Below, one piece after another: positions 1 to 6,963 of a DNA stretch of 11,063 nt (its first letter is position 1; each line of letters opens with the position of its first letter). The position numbers and the translations under genes are program-made. Under the pieces are notes generated by a model. The model was not told the origin of the DNA. It was given only the letters and a program-made list of their open reading frames with translations, and made no database searches. Where the stretch lies: positions 1 through 11,063 of the forward strand of contig JBKPCV010000070.1 of assembly GCA_046727575.1 (NCBI GenBank), written 5' to 3'. The DNA comes from DASPTH01 sp046727575 (GTDB lineage: Bacteria > Actinomycetota > Acidimicrobiia > IMCC26256 > DASPTH01).

Positions 1-1084
1 GGCCCACCGCGGCACTCCACACCGGGCACACGATGTCGCGCGGCGGATTGCCCATGGAGAACCGGATCTCCTTCTGCGTACGGTACCGGCGGAAATCCTT
101 GTCGGGGACGTCTTCGACCAACAGGAAGCCCTGGTCGACGAGAATCCGGCTGTCGATCGATTGCTTGAGGTCGTAGGTGCACCCGGCGACGCCAGCTGGC
201 GAACGGGTCACACTCCGCGGCGTATAGAGCAAGCTCGGCGGCCAAAGCGCGCCGCCGGGTGCGCCGAGGGGGGCTGCGCCGACTACGGCGAGCGGCTCGT
301 TCCAGAAGTACACGAAGTCGAGGCTCGTTTCGAGACGCTGTCCGCCGACGAAGCCGAGGCCGAAATCGCAGATCTCGAGGACTGTCTGCTTCCATCCCTT
401 CAAGTCGGGGGAAGGGGTCGAAGCCTTCGGAGGGGGAGCCTCTGGCGTCATCGACCGGAAAAAGCTCGACTGGAGCCAGCATTTTGGCCACTCGAAGGGA
501 TCGATGAGCGACTCGAACTCGTCGAACTTCTTGCAGGTGTACATGTCGGTGACGATGCTGAGCGCCTGAACTCCTCCAACGGACTCGGGGTCCGCCCCAC
601 AAGCCGGTCTGATCTTGAGCGCGGTGCACTGAATGTCTTCGCGCAGCATCCGGCTGATGTGGTCGGCTGGCGGGTTCTCCAGGGCGTCGAGGGTGTTCCG
701 CTCCAACGGTTCGTTCCCGATGTCCGCCCGCCAACTCGCGAGCTGATGCGTGAGTCGCTCGGAGACCTCGTCCGACTGGTCGGTGAGGGACTCGTGAGTG
801 AGTGATGCCGCAAGACGGTCGACCTCGGTCTCCGAGAACTCGGGACGCTGGAACTTCGCGCTCGCCACTCGTGCCAACAGCTCGAGCCGCTGCGGGCCGG
901 GGAGGTATTGCGCGTTGGTGAGCACGTCGATCGACTCGGCGAGCCCGGGCAACGGCACTGTGTCCGAGCCATCGTTGATCCGCGGCACCTCGTCGAGTCC
1001 GGCGAGCCTTGCGAGGATCGCGGTGACAGCCGTGGCCTCTCGAGCCTGCTGCGCATCGACCTCGGCGTCATCGTCGTCCGGCAC
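1..1084 (-). CDS. Unrecognised protein, N-terminal 361 residues (3' end outside window)
   Basis: This frame stays open from a GTG at 1084 to the window edge, so the C-terminus is missing. The start is well fixed: an in-frame TAA (1090-1088) lies one codon upstream, and a GGGGG ribosome-binding stretch sits 6 nt before the GTG. I do not recognise the family. The product begins with an acidic stretch (PDDDDAEVD), followed by a mainly helical, charged region to about residue 155. After a Pro-rich linker (about 213-226) comes a segment of alternating strands (about 230-350) with GWKQTVLE, RLETSLDFVYFW, YDLKQSIDSRILVDQGFLLVED and RYRTQKEIRF. The last part loosely recalls a START/SRPBCC-like fold, but that is a guess. 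Six scattered cysteines form no clear metal site. There is no signal peptide or membrane segment. Codons ending in A or T look somewhat more frequent than in neighbouring genes. It is transcribed divergently from the acyltransferase-like gene. Confidence 0.8.
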   Translation of the reverse strand, partial: MPDDDDAEVDAQQAREATAVTAILARLAGLDEVPRINDGSDTVPLPGLAESIDVLTNAQYLPGPQRLELLARVASAKFQRPEFSETEVDRLAASLTHESLTDQSDEVSERLTHQLASWRADIGNEPLERNTLDALENPPADHISRMLREDIQCTALKIRPACGADPESVGGVQALSIVTDMYTCKKFDEFESLIDPFEWPKCWLQSSFFRSMTPEAPPPKASTPSPDLKGWKQTVLEICDFGLGFVGGQRLETSLDFVYFWNEPLAVVGAAPLGAPGGALWPPSLLYTPRSVTRSPAGVAGCTYDLKQSIDSRILVDQGFLLVEDVPDKDFRRYRTQKEIRFSMGNPPRDIVCPVWSAAVG

Positions 1085-1190
1085 GGATTACCCCCGATGA
1101 GCAAATGAGATGTCGCGCGGCGCGGAGCTTATCGGCCGTCCCACGCGTGAGGTCCTGTCGCCGTCGTAGCATCACGCGGGAGCGACGCTG
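1085..1190. promoter_or_regulatory. Divergent intergenic region
   Basis: This is the 106-bp gap between the divergently transcribed leftmost gene and the acyltransferase-like gene, so it should hold promoters for both. Candidate -10 boxes are TAGCAT at 1167-1172 on the plus strand and a GATAAG-like box near 1127-1132 on the minus strand, but neither has a convincing -35 box. An 8-bp palindrome CACGCGTG (1142-1149) lies in the middle; such words are common in GC-rich DNA. GGGAG at 1179-1183 serves as the ribosome-binding site for ATG 1191. No operator or riboswitch can be supported. Confidence 0.4.
1091..1095 (-). promoter_or_regulatory. Ribosome-binding site deciding the GTG start of the leftmost gene
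   Basis: On the minus strand a run of five G sits 6 nt upstream of GTG 1084-1082. With the in-frame TAA in between, it excludes any earlier start. It also supports reading this frame rather than the overlapping open frames on either strand, which have Arg/Ser-rich, low-complexity translations. Confidence 0.6.
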
Positions 1191-2519
1191 ATGACCGCAC
1201 GCGAGTCGCGCTACTTCGAGTTCAGCCCGACCGACCGAGCGCTCGCCGCGCTGTACGACGCGTCGCCCTTCGTGTTGCAGCTCGGCGTCGAGCTCGACGA
1301 TCGCCTCGACCACGCGCGGCTCGAGGCTGCTCTCCGACTCCTCGCGCGGCGGCACCCGATCCTCGGCGCAACCCTCGCCCGGGCGGGCGGGGGTGCGCGT
1401 TGGCAGCCGCGCACGACCGCTCCCGAGCTCGTCGAGCTCCTCGACCAGCCCGGCGATGGCTTCGTGTCGGCGTCAGGGTTCGCGTCGTTGCACTCGCAGG
1501 CGTTCGACCGCGCCACCGGCCCGACGTGCCGCCTGACCCACATCCATGGCACAGCAGGGTCGCGGCTCGTCTTCGCCCTCGACCACGCGGTTGGCGACGG
1601 CACCGCGATGCTCCTCCTGCTCGACGACCTGCGCCGGATTTACGTCGCGCTCGAAGTCGACGATCCGCCCGTTGTCGACGTCGACTGGAGCCCCCGCACC
1701 CTCACCGCGCTGCTCAAGGAGAACGGCGTCACGCTCGACGAGCGCGTGCGGATGGGTTGGGAAGCCATGCAGCGATGGGGATCGACGCCGCGCTCGACGC
1801 ACCTCGACACGACGGGCGCCGCCGCCGCATCGGAGCTCGAAGGGAGCATGACGTTCGAGGAAGCGCTCGTCGAGACCGTCGAGGCGCGTTCGAGGCGACG
1901 CGGCTGGCGGTTCAACCACGTGATGCTCGCCCTGCTCGCGCGGGCGTGGCACCGCGTCGTGGGGGAGGAGCCCGCGGTTCCGTCGGTCAGCGGCTGGTTG
2001 GTGACGGTCGACTGTCGCCGCCAGTTCGGCACCGGCCGTGGCACCGGCAACCTCAGCGGATTCGAGCCGGTGAGCCTCAGTGACGTCGGCGCCAAAGATC
2101 TCTTCGACGTCATCGAGGACGTACGGGTCGCGTTCGCCCCGCTCGGGCGCCGCGGGGCCGGTCTCGTAGCGGACCTCGTCTCGCCGTGGGCCGATGTCGC
2201 CACGACCGCGCTGCTCGATCGTTCGGTGCGCGACACGTTCGCGCTTCGTACCGCGATGGTTCGCTCGACACGGCTGTACACGCACACGGATCGGCTCCCC
2301 ACCTCGCTCGGCGAGTGGGGTCACACAACGGCTACTGCGCTGCACTGGCTCCCGCCGCGACACGTCGAGCCTCCCTACGTCGCGATGCTGCTCGTTCGCT
2401 TCGGCGGCGTCACGAGGATGACTCCCTTCGCAGCGCGCGGGTGCCTGTCGCGCGGGTGCGCGCTCGCGCTCGGCGACGAGATGCGGTCGAGTCTCGCGGA
2501 GCTCGACCGCCGGCTCTGA
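1191..2519 (+). CDS. Condensation/PapA-type acyltransferase-like protein
   Basis: This 442-residue protein belongs to the CoA-dependent acyltransferase superfamily (condensation domain, PapA and wax-ester-synthase relatives). The key sign is the catalytic HxxxDG motif in DHAVGDG, with His132, Asp136 and Gly137; in this family the His acts as general base for acyl transfer to an alcohol or amine. The N-terminal part, with LDHARLEAALRLLARRHPILGATL at about 39-63, is the classic start of this fold. Residues about 240-440 would form the second lobe; no clear DFGWG motif is seen. Length fits a stand-alone acyltransferase, and there is no carrier-protein or adenylation domain. ATG 1191 has GGGAG about 8 nt upstream. 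The FAD oxidoreductase follows after 38 bp, so the two probably form an operon. The natural inference is acylation of a hydroxylated lipid or terpenoid, but the substrate cannot be read from sequence. Confidence 0.75.
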   Translation: MTARESRYFEFSPTDRALAALYDASPFVLQLGVELDDRLDHARLEAALRLLARRHPILGATLARAGGGARWQPRTTAPELVELLDQPGDGFVSASGFASLHSQAFDRATGPTCRLTHIHGTAGSRLVFALDHAVGDGTAMLLLLDDLRRIYVALEVDDPPVVDVDWSPRTLTALLKENGVTLDERVRMGWEAMQRWGSTPRSTHLDTTGAAAASELEGSMTFEEALVETVEARSRRRGWRFNHVMLALLARAWHRVVGEEPAVPSVSGWLVTVDCRRQFGTGRGTGNLSGFEPVSLSDVGAKDLFDVIEDVRVAFAPLGRRGAGLVADLVSPWADVATTALLDRSVRDTFALRTAMVRSTRLYTHTDRLPTSLGEWGHTTATALHWLPPRHVEPPYVAMLLVRFGGVTRMTPFAARGCLSRGCALALGDEMRSSLAELDRRL

Positions 2520-2557
2520 GACGCGCTCTAGGGAGCGAGGATGCGAGACTCTTCGAC

Positions 2558-4717
2558 GTGTCCTCGCGACGACGCGTCGTGATCCTCGGCGGTGGGATCG
2601 CCGCGCTCGCCGCAGCGTGGGAGCTCAGCGCGCCCGGGCACCGCGACGAGATCGAGTCGATCACGGTGTATCAGCGCGGCTGGCGACTCGGGGGAAAGGG
2701 TGCGAGCAGCCGGGGCGTCCACGGTCGCATCGAGGAACACGGACTGCACGTATGGCTCGGGTACTACGAGAACGCGTTCCGCCTGGTGCGTGAGTGCTAC
2801 GCGGAGCTCGACCGGCCCCGCACCGATCCGACTTCGCCGATCCCGCGTTGGGACGACGCGTTCCGTCCCGCGAGCACGATCGGCCTCGGCGAGCTCCACG
2901 ACGGCGACTGGCGGCACTGGGTCGCGCACTTCGCCGAGAACGGTCAGCGGCCCGGAGAGCCGGACGCCGATGCGCGTCCGATGACCGCGGCGGAGCTCCT
3001 CTGGCGCGCGGTGCGTCTGCTGGCCGACTTCGGAGGGTCGCTCGTAGACGACGAGTCACTCGTGCGGCCGCGTCGGGTTGTGTTATCGGTCAGCGAGACT
3101 CCGCCAGTTCGACCGTCGGGGGCGAGGAGCCGCACCATCGGTGCCCTCACGGCCGACGCGATGCTCGTCGCCGCACTCGCGTCCCTCTCGGCGCTCGACA
3201 CCGTGAACTCCCTCGTCGGCGACGTCCGAGACCGCAGCTCGTCGGTCGTGCTCGACGCGGTGGACGTCGTCGTCTCGCGGCTGCAGAGCCGTTTCGCCAA
3301 CCGGGTACGCGCGCAAGACGGCGCCCGCCGCACGTGGCAGTTCCTCGATCTGCTCCAGACGATCGTGCGTGGCCTCGTGGTCGACCGCATCCTCGACGAT
3401 CCCGACGGCTACGCCGCCGTAGACGACGAGGACTACCGCGAATGGCTGATCCGACACGGGGCCGCCGCCGAAACGATCGCGTCGCCGCTCGTCCGCGTCG
3501 TGTACGACCTCGTATTCGGTTACGAGAGTGGTGACGATCACCGCCCGCGCTTTGCTGCCGGGACTGGGCTCCTGTTGTCCGGCAAGATGTTCTTCGACTA
3601 CCGCGGCGCGATCTTCTGGAAGATGACGGCCGGCATGGGCGAAGTCGTCTTTGCGCCGCTCTACCAGGCGTTGAGGGCGCGTGGGGTCGAGTTCCGCTAC
3701 TTCCACCGAGTGGACGCGTTGCGGGTGGACGCGCGCGGGGATTCGATCGACCGCATCGAGCTCGGCATCCAGGCCCGGCTCGCCGATCACGTCGATGATT
3801 ATGAACCGCTCATCGACGTCGACGGACTGCAGTGCTGGCCCGCGGAGCCGCGTTCCGAGCAGCTCGAAACCACGGAGCGCCGCGAGGCGGGCGACTTCGA
3901 GTCTCTTTGGTGTGCCACTCCCGACGCGGGATCCGTCACGCTGCGTGCCGGCGTCGACTACGACACCATCGTGCTCGCGATACCCGTCGGCATGCACCCG
4001 TACATCTGTGCAGACCTGATCGCGAATGCGCACACACCGCAGTGGAGCGCCATGAGCGAGCACCTCGGCACCGTTGCGACGCAGACCATGCAACTCTGGC
4101 TGCGCGTCGACGAGTCGACTCTGGGCTGGCACTCCCCCAACGTGACGACGAGCGGCTACCCGGGCGCGTTCCATACGTACGCGTCCATGTCGCGTCTGCT
4201 CGCGGCCGAGCACTGGCCGGCCGACCGCGCACCTCGTTCCATTGCCTACTTCTGCCATGTGTTCCCCACCGGCGAAATACCACCGCGCGACGACGCCGGC
4301 TACCCGCAACGCGAACACCAACGAGTGATTGCCGGCGCGGCCGAGTTCCTTCGACACGATGTTGCACGGATCTGGCCTGAGAGCCAGCGCGAGGGAGACT
4401 TCCGCTGGGACTGGCTCGAAGACCAGTACGTGCGGGCCAACGTCGACCCCTCCGATCGATACGTGCTTTCGCTGCCCGGCACCGGCCGCTTTCGACTCCG
4501 CGCGGACGAGAGCGGCTACGACAACCTCTTCCTCGCCGGCGACTGGATCGACTCCGGGCTCAACGCAGGCTGTATCGAGGCGGCCGTCGTGGCGGGCATC
4601 CAGGCCGCGAACGCGGTGTTGCGGCGGCCGCTGCTCGAGCGCGTGGCAGGGTTCTACTTGAGTCACGTACGCGCGCGCTGGCGGGAGACGGGGGCTACGA
4701 ACGTCGTTCGACCATGA
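2558..4717 (+). CDS. Large FAD-dependent oxidoreductase, carotenoid desaturase/HpnE-like
   Basis: The product is about 719 residues and has the layout of the amine-oxidase/phytoene-desaturase flavoprotein family. Near the N-terminus VVILGGGIAALAAAWEL (7-23) is the Rossmann dinucleotide-binding loop. It is followed by VYQRGWRLGGKGAS (37-50) and EEHGLHVWLGYYENAF (59-74), a block like that of zeta-carotene desaturases and hydroxysqualene dehydroxylase HpnE. At the C-terminus LFLAGDWIDSGLNAGCIEAA (from about 657) is the second FAD-contact motif, and MTAGMGEVVFAPLYQAL (about 353-369) matches the family's mid-protein block. Usual desaturases have about 450-500 residues; most of the extra length is a region at about 130-330. 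GTG 2558 is chosen because it lies just before the Rossmann strand. The frame is open further upstream, but only inside the acyltransferase-like gene. The ribosome-binding site is weak. Expected role: FAD-dependent desaturation, isomerisation or dehydroxylation of an isoprenoid; the substrate is unknown. Confidence 0.75.
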   Translation: MSSRRRVVILGGGIAALAAAWELSAPGHRDEIESITVYQRGWRLGGKGASSRGVHGRIEEHGLHVWLGYYENAFRLVRECYAELDRPRTDPTSPIPRWDDAFRPASTIGLGELHDGDWRHWVAHFAENGQRPGEPDADARPMTAAELLWRAVRLLADFGGSLVDDESLVRPRRVVLSVSETPPVRPSGARSRTIGALTADAMLVAALASLSALDTVNSLVGDVRDRSSSVVLDAVDVVVSRLQSRFANRVRAQDGARRTWQFLDLLQTIVRGLVVDRILDDPDGYAAVDDEDYREWLIRHGAAAETIASPLVRVVYDLVFGYESGDDHRPRFAAGTGLLLSGKMFFDYRGAIFWKMTAGMGEVVFAPLYQALRARGVEFRYFHRVDALRVDARGDSIDRIELGIQARLADHVDDYEPLIDVDGLQCWPAEPRSEQLETTERREAGDFESLWCATPDAGSVTLRAGVDYDTIVLAIPVGMHPYICADLIANAHTPQWSAMSEHLGTVATQTMQLWLRVDESTLGWHSPNVTTSGYPGAFHTYASMSRLLAAEHWPADRAPRSIAYFCHVFPTGEIPPRDDAGYPQREHQRVIAGAAEFLRHDVARIWPESQREGDFRWDWLEDQYVRANVDPSDRYVLSLPGTGRFRLRADESGYDNLFLAGDWIDSGLNAGCIEAAVVAGIQAANAVLRRPLLERVAGFYLSHVRARWRETGATNVVRP

Positions 4718-5732
4718 AGGGCACCAGCGCGCGCAGGAAATGGAGCGCCTCGGTTCGGCGGCAGCCCGCGAAGGCCTCGTCGAACGCGTCTCGTGCGGAC
4801 TCGGCCATGCGCAACGCATAGTCGGACGCGAAGTCGATACTCCCGTAGCGATGCATCAGCTCGGCGACCCGCCGGACGTGTCGTTCCGAACGGCTGCTAC
4901 TGGGACGCGCGACGAACTCCTCGATGAACACGCGATCGGCCGGCGCTGCGCTCCGCACGAGGTGGATGAGCATCAAGGTCCGCTTGCCTTCGCGCACGTC
5001 TCCGTAGAGGTCCTTCCCGTAGGACACGCGATCGCTGACGAGGTCGAGGACGTCGTCCTGGATCTGGAACGCGGCACCGAGCGCGAAGCCGAAGCGAGCG
5101 ACTGCGTCCAGGTCGGCCGCGAACCACGAGCCGACCAACGCGCCGACGCGCGTCGGGAGGATCGTCGTGTACGCACACGTCTTGCGCAGGACCATGTCGA
5201 GGTAGTCGGCCGGCGTGAGGTCGATCACGTCGTCGACGCGCCACCCGAGCTCGACGGCTTGACCCTCGACGGTCCGCTCCATCGCGCACTGGAACTCGGC
5301 CAGCACCGAGCGGGCTCGTCGCGAACCGAGCACGTGGACGTTGTCGAGGAGTGGACGCAAGCAGAGCGTGGCCAGCGCGTCACCGGCGTTCAGCGCGATC
5401 GGGACGCCGTGCTCGATGTGCATCGCGGTCCGGCCTCTACGCTTCTCGCTGCCGTCCTCGATGTCGTCGTGGATCAGGAACGCCGCATGCAGGAGCTCGA
5501 TCGCCGCCGCCGCGGGCAGGGCGTCGTCGCGCGTGCCGCCGAAGGCCTCGCACGTCGCGACGCACAACGCGGGCCGTATCCCCTTGCCCTGGCGCATCGT
5601 GAAGGCGCGCAGCGGGTCGTAGAGGTGGCGCCGCGGTTCGCCTCCGGGGAGGTAGCGCGCGACGACCGCGGCCGTCGCCGCCCGGTACGCCGCGAGGCGG
5701 TCGGTGATCGCGGTCGCGGCGGGCGTCGTCAC
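4695..5732 (-). CDS. Polyprenyl diphosphate synthase (trans-prenyltransferase)
   Basis: This 345-residue protein is a complete class-I trans-prenyltransferase, which condenses isopentenyl diphosphate with an allylic diphosphate. Visible motifs are GKGIRP (49-54, isopentenyl diphosphate binding), the first Asp-rich motif DDIED (89-93) followed by the RR pair at 98-99, and the second Asp-rich motif DDVLD (226-230) in FQIQDDVLDL, then a KD pair (240-241) and GKR (249-251). Both magnesium-binding motifs are intact, so it should be active. The first motif has no insertion and a Phe sits four residues before it (F85), which suggests a short product (about C15-C20), though chain length cannot be fixed by eye. 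GTG 5732 overlaps the stop of the upstream gene as GTGA, implying translational coupling. The 3' end overlaps the convergent oxidoreductase gene by 23 bp. The frame continues upstream of 5732, but that part is out-of-frame sequence of the preceding gene. Confidence 0.9.
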   Translation of the reverse strand: MTTPAATAITDRLAAYRAATAAVVARYLPGGEPRRHLYDPLRAFTMRQGKGIRPALCVATCEAFGGTRDDALPAAAAIELLHAAFLIHDDIEDGSEKRRGRTAMHIEHGVPIALNAGDALATLCLRPLLDNVHVLGSRRARSVLAEFQCAMERTVEGQAVELGWRVDDVIDLTPADYLDMVLRKTCAYTTILPTRVGALVGSWFAADLDAVARFGFALGAAFQIQDDVLDLVSDRVSYGKDLYGDVREGKRTLMLIHLVRSAAPADRVFIEEFVARPSSSRSERHVRRVAELMHRYGSIDFASDYALRMAESARDAFDEAFAGCRRTEALHFLRALVPFMVERRS

Positions 5733-6406
5733 GCCGGCGTCACGTCGACGCGGACCCGGATCGCGGTGTCGGGGTCGCCGCGCACGAGCAGCAGCCCTTG
5801 GTAGCAGTTGGGCGCCGTGTCGCGCGGAACGTCGATGACCAGCTCGAAGCGGCGGCTGTTCCGCGCCTCGATCGGAGTGGTCGCCGCCTCGACGCGGACG
5901 CGGTCGTCGGGGATCCGCGCGCCGTCGAAGTCGGTCAGCGGACCGCAACGCACCTGTGGTTGGCACCCCGTTGTGTCCGACACGTTGTGCGCCCACAGCT
6001 CCGCCGAGCCGCGCGCGCCCGCCGCGACCGACATCGCGAGCTCCTCGCCGGATCCGTGATCGCCCGATGCCTGGATCCCGTCGACGCGTCGCATCAGAGC
6101 CAATACCCGGTCGAACACGTCGAGCACGAGGTCCGCGCCCCGCTCGATGTCGAGACGGAGCCGGCGCAGCTCGGCGTCGAGGTCGCCGGTTGCAATGCCT
6201 CGCGGGAGCTCTCCATAGAGGTCCTGCACGCGCTCGGCCATCGCCTGCCACGCATCGGCGCCGAAGCGCCACAGACCGTCGGGCGCACCGGCATCGTCGT
6301 CGTGCGCGGACGCCGCGGCGGGAACACCTTGCTCGTGTTCGCGTGGTTGCGCGTCTTCGACCACGGCGCAGTTTGCCGCAAAGCCGCCGTTACGGGAAGC
6401 GGGCAC
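5729..6406 (-). CDS. Hypothetical protein, helical N-half and beta-rich C-half, coupled to prenyl synthase
   Basis: The product is 225 residues from GTG 6406 and I do not recognise it. The first 40 residues are low complexity (Ala/Asp/Glu). Residues about 43-112 are predicted helical and amphipathic (WQAMAERVQDLYGEL, LRRLRLDIERGADLVLDVFDRVLALMRR). The last 95 or so look like an Ig-like beta sandwich: a VRVEAATTPIEA segment, a FELVIDVPRD strand, then NCYQGLLLVRGDPDTAIRVRVDV at the end, the pattern of extracytoplasmic-style beta domains. No signal peptide or membrane helix is visible, so it is probably cytoplasmic. An in-frame TGA just upstream makes GTG 6406 the earliest start, but there is no good ribosome-binding site and a hairpin ends 2 nt before it; GTG 6364 is an alternative. 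The stop overlaps the prenyl synthase start by 4 nt, so the two are probably made together, perhaps as partners. Confidence 0.7.
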   Translation of the reverse strand: MPASRNGGFAANCAVVEDAQPREHEQGVPAAASAHDDDAGAPDGLWRFGADAWQAMAERVQDLYGELPRGIATGDLDAELRRLRLDIERGADLVLDVFDRVLALMRRVDGIQASGDHGSGEELAMSVAAGARGSAELWAHNVSDTTGCQPQVRCGPLTDFDGARIPDDRVRVEAATTPIEARNSRRFELVIDVPRDTAPNCYQGLLLVRGDPDTAIRVRVDVTPA

Positions 6407-6408
6407 GC

Positions 6409-6455
6409 AACCGGCGTCACTTCACCAGGTACACCCCGGTGACGTGACGCCGGTT
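6409..6455 (-). terminator. Strong hairpin between SRPBCC gene and downstream gene; possible terminator or translation block
   Basis: The left arm 6409-6426 and right arm 6438-6455 pair at 17 of 18 positions: a 12-bp perfect outer stem (AACCGGCGTCAC with GTGACGCCGGTT), one mismatch, then a 5-bp inner stem, with an 11-nt loop. It starts 10 nt after the stop of the SRPBCC gene and ends 2 nt before the GTG of the next gene. There is no T-run after it on either strand, so it is not a classical intrinsic terminator; many GC-rich actinobacterial terminators lack a T-run. It would instead occlude initiation at GTG 6406 if that is the real start. Confidence 0.55.
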
Positions 6456-6465
6456 CGTTGTCGTC

Positions 6466-6963
6466 TCAGCCTGCGAACGACGTTCCCGTCTCGAGGAGCG
6501 TCTTGAGGTCGCTCACGATGAGGCTCCAGCCGCCGCCCGCACCCTCGAGCTTGCCGCTCACGATGGTCGCGGTGCGCGGCGCGCCGTTCAACTCGTGGGT
6601 GACGGTGAGCTCGACGATGCCCGCATCGGACTCCCCGATCTCCCACGTGAGGCGGGTCGGCGGTTCCGAGGTCGTCTCGGGGTCGAACATCGCGTGCCAG
6701 GTCTGCACGAGCTTGCGCGGCGGATCCACCTCGAGGACCTCACCGTCGATGATCACGTCGGGCGCTCCCTGCGCCGCCATGTCCTGTGTCGCGAACGCCC
6801 GATACGCGCCGCCCGGCCGGAGCTCGTACTCCTGGCGCGACTGGTAGCCGTACCTGCCGTTCCACTCCGGATCGGTGATGGCGTCCCACACGGCTTGCGC
6901 GGTTGCCCTGATGAACACCCGATATACCTGCGTGGTCATGGTTGTCTCGGTTGTGGTCGTCAT
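6466..6963 (-). CDS. SRPBCC/AHSA1-family protein
   Basis: This 165-residue protein has the helix-grip SRPBCC fold of the AHSA1 (activator of Hsp90 ATPase homologue) branch. QVYRVFIRATAQAVWDAITDPEWNGRY (about 11-38) is the typical opening strand and helix. DVIIDGEVLEVDPPRKLVQTWHAMFD, LTWEIGE and IVELTVTHELNG follow as the curved sheet, and a long C-terminal helix begins GGWSLIVSDLKTLLE. The family binds small hydrophobic ligands in a central cavity; no catalytic residues can be assigned. ATG 6963 overlaps the stop of the ArsR-type gene (ATGA); the Thr-rich tail (MTTTTETT) means the second ATG, eight codons on, is also possible. The gene is co-transcribed with the regulator, a very common pairing in actinobacteria and proteobacteria, where the regulator is thought to control the SRPBCC gene. 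A detoxification or ligand-sensing role is inferred only from this pairing. Confidence 0.9.
   Translation of the reverse strand: MTTTTETTMTTQVYRVFIRATAQAVWDAITDPEWNGRYGYQSRQEYELRPGGAYRAFATQDMAAQGAPDVIIDGEVLEVDPPRKLVQTWHAMFDPETTSEPPTRLTWEIGESDAGIVELTVTHELNGAPRTATIVSGKLEGAGGGWSLIVSDLKTLLETGTSFAG

Noticed and set aside
161..805. Open plus-strand frame of 214 codons
   Set aside because: It is antisense to the leftmost gene, has no recognisable domain and no convincing ribosome-binding site.
448..1104. Open minus-strand frame of 218 codons overlapping the leftmost gene
   Set aside because: Its translation is dominated by Arg, Ser, Thr and Pro with no motif. The frame from GTG 1084 has a ribosome-binding site, balanced composition and stays open to the window edge.
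1142..1149. 8-bp palindrome CACGCGTG as an operator in the divergent region
   Set aside because: It is too short and too likely by chance in DNA of this composition, with no matching promoter element.
3083..4819. 578-codon open frame on the minus strand opposite the FAD oxidoreductase
   Set aside because: Long antisense frames are expected in GC-rich genes. It has no motif, while the plus strand shows clear FAD-binding motifs at both ends.
4695..5732. Prenyl synthase as cargo of a family 2 encapsulin
   Set aside because: Polyprenyl-type enzymes occur as encapsulin cargo in some actinobacteria, but no encapsulin shell gene is in the window and the protein lacks a long disordered targeting extension.
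5733..6272. N-terminal extension of the prenyl synthase to 6272
   Set aside because: The added 180 residues are Arg/Pro-rich shadow sequence of the overlapping upstream gene. Prenyl synthase homology begins just after GTG 5732.
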